Source of the DNA: Dinghuibacter sp035492835
GTDB lineage: Bacteria > Bacteroidota > Bacteroidia > Chitinophagales > Chitinophagaceae
DNA: 14,588 nt
Direction: 5' to 3'
NCBI RefSeq assembly: GCF_035492835.1
Contig: NZ_DATJIY010000120.1
Coordinates: 1-14,588, forward strand
Below, piece after piece: positions 13,235 to 14,588 of the stretch; position 1 is the stretch's first letter, and each line of letters starts with the position of its first letter. Position numbers and translations under genes: made by a program. The notes beneath the pieces were generated by a model. It did no database searches. It saw only the letters and a program-made list of their open reading frames with translations, and was not told where the DNA came from.

Positions 13235-14511
13235 ACAAGACCGGTCTCGTATTCCAGCGGGAATACATCACCCGCGTGAGCAAAAGGTCCTTTTTGCTCC
13301 TCACCATCCTCATCCCGCTCATCATCATCGGCTTTTACGTAGCCATCATATATGTCTCCGTCAGCAAGAATACCACCGAACAAAAGGTCGCCGTGGTCGA
13401 CCGGGCGGGGATATTCGGCCCCGGAGACCTCCGTCAAAAGGAATTCAGCTTCCGCCTCTTCGACTCCACCCAGGCCGCCTCACTCGACGCCACCTACGAT
13501 AAGCAGGGGTTTGACGGTTACCTGATGGTGCCGCCCGACGCGGTCGACCACCCTGAAAACATCCGTTTCCACCGCAAGTCCGAAGCCGGTTCAGGCGCCC
13601 AAACCGACCTCAATAACATCCTGGAATACATAATAGGCCGCCGCCGGATGGAAGCCGCCCATATCGACCCCGCCAGGATCAAACAGCTCACGCCCGACAT
13701 CAATATAAACGCCACCATCGGCAATGAATCCCGCCAAAGCGTCTCCGACGTCGCCCGTGGCGTGGGGTATACCGCTGGCTTCCTGATCTATTTCATCCTG
13801 CTGATCTACGGCACCACCGTCATGCGCGGTATCATGGAAGAGAAGACGAGCCGCATCGCCGAAGTCATTATCAGCTCCGTCAAACCGTTCCAGCTCATGA
13901 CGGGCAAAATCCTCGGCATCGGCGCCGTCGGCCTCACTCAGTTCGTCATTTGGGGGGTCCTGATCTATATTCTGCAGATGATCGTACCGAGCGTCTTCCC
14001 CCAGATCGGCAGCGCCCTGCATAACGCCGGCCCCGGCAGCATGCTCGGGATGCTCCTCCGCGAAGCCCGCGCCCTCAATTTCTGGCTGATCATCGGCAGC
14101 TTCATTTTCTACTTTGTCGGCGGCTATTTTCTCTACGCCTCCCTCTTCGCCGCCGTCGGCAGCGCCGTATCCGACGACGCCCAGGAAGCCCAGCAAATGG
14201 TCATGCCCATCACCCTGATCGTCGTCTTCAGCCTAGTCATCATGACCAAGGCTACCGCCGATCCCAACAGCGGCATCGCCGTATTCGGCAGCATTTTCCC
14301 CCTGACCTCCCCCATCGTCATGATGGGCCGCATTCCATACGGCATCCCGACGATCCCGCTCTGGCAGATCCTTTGCTCCGCGGTATTGCTTATTTTGGGT
14401 TTCATCTTCACCACCTGGTTCTGCGCGAAGATCTACCGCACCGGGATCCTGCTCTACGGTAAGAAGGTAACCTTCCGCGAGATGCTGCGGTGGGGGTTGA
14501 AGAAAAGCTAG
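13231..14511 (+). CDS. ABC transporter permease, NatB-like (ABC-2 family)
   Basis: Predicted 426-residue membrane subunit partnering the preceding ATPase. It has one N-terminal transmembrane helix (about 20-42), a large extracytoplasmic domain (about 43-175), then about five more helices (about 179-198, 226-252, 284-312, 323-339 and 375-398). The conserved EEKTSRIAEVIISSVKP segment (203-219) after the second helix is the coupling motif of ABC-2/NatB permeases. The start codon overlaps the ATPase stop as ATGA, implying translational coupling. The length is normal for the group and no defects are visible. The similarity supports an exporter. A sodium-efflux function, known for Bacillus NatAB, should not be assumed. 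Confidence 0.92.
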   Translation: MNKTGLVFQREYITRVSKRSFLLLTILIPLIIIGFYVAIIYVSVSKNTTEQKVAVVDRAGIFGPGDLRQKEFSFRLFDSTQAASLDATYDKQGFDGYLMVPPDAVDHPENIRFHRKSEAGSGAQTDLNNILEYIIGRRRMEAAHIDPARIKQLTPDININATIGNESRQSVSDVARGVGYTAGFLIYFILLIYGTTVMRGIMEEKTSRIAEVIISSVKPFQLMTGKILGIGAVGLTQFVIWGVLIYILQMIVPSVFPQIGSALHNAGPGSMLGMLLREARALNFWLIIGSFIFYFVGGYFLYASLFAAVGSAVSDDAQEAQQMVMPITLIVVFSLVIMTKATADPNSGIAVFGSIFPLTSPIVMMGRIPYGIPTIPLWQILCSAVLLILGFIFTTWFCAKIYRTGILLYGKKVTFREMLRWGLKKS

Positions 14512-14547
14512 TTTCGCTTTTGTTTTGTGGCTGGCGTGTTTGGCGTG

Positions 14548-14585
14548 CCCGGCGGAGGGGGTGGACTGTTTTTCTGCCGGGTTTT
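14548..14585 (+). terminator. Weak candidate terminator after the ABC permease
   Basis: CCCGGC (14548-14553) can pair with GCCGGG (14576-14581) around a 22-base loop, followed by four T residues (14582-14585). It lies 37 nt after the permease stop. The long loop and short T-run make it doubtful, and the window ends a few bases later. Confidence 0.3.
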
Positions 14586-14588
14586 GCG

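Overview
The window looks like chromosomal DNA from a high-GC member of the Bacteroidota, most likely the Chitinophagaceae (Chitinophaga/Dinghuibacter-like). The evidence is a SusC/SusD pair whose SusC carries an N-terminal STN signalling domain, a FecR-type anti-sigma factor with a C-terminal DUF4974-like region, a Bacteroidetes-type ECF sigma factor, a Bacteroidetes-type DnaA, a DUF3127 protein, and several promoter candidates of the Bacteroidetes TTTG / TAnnTTTG type. The genus is an inference.

Layout. Every gene left of about 9.66 kb is on the minus strand and every gene right of about 10.2 kb is on the plus strand. They diverge from an AT-rich, gene-free stretch at 9663-10226 that borders dnaA and may be a replication origin. 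Reading leftward from there: dnaA (8229-9662), a strong hairpin, an ECF sigma factor (7524-8111), a FecR-like anti-sigma factor (6319-7470), a TonB-dependent SusC transporter (2794-6156), a SusD-like lipoprotein (1169-2782) and a GH18 lipoprotein (110-1108). Reading rightward: a DUF3127 OB-fold-like protein with an SSB-like acidic tail (10227-10634), a COG2509-type FAD-dependent oxidoreductase 3 nt downstream, then a NatA/NatB-type ABC exporter whose two genes overlap by 4 nt.

How the genes work together. The five leftward genes after dnaA form a compact, self-regulated polysaccharide-utilisation locus. GH18 probably cleaves a GlcNAc-containing glycan at the surface, SusD captures the product and SusC imports it. 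The SusC STN domain probably reports substrate to the FecR-like protein, which releases the sigma factor to transcribe the susC operon. The sigma / anti-sigma / SusC / SusD / GH18 set resembles Don-type N-glycan loci of Bacteroides.

Most notable: between the anti-sigma gene and susC there is a textbook intrinsic terminator on the PLUS strand (6235-6268), opposite to all flanking genes. A TTTG-19-TACCTTTA promoter candidate lies about 100 bases upstream of it. Together they predict an approximately 100-nt cis-antisense small RNA over the susC leader, in the position described for the DonS repressor RNAs. The second notable item is the DUF3127 protein, whose linker and DFVDDLPF C-terminus copy the architecture of single-stranded-DNA-binding protein SSB.
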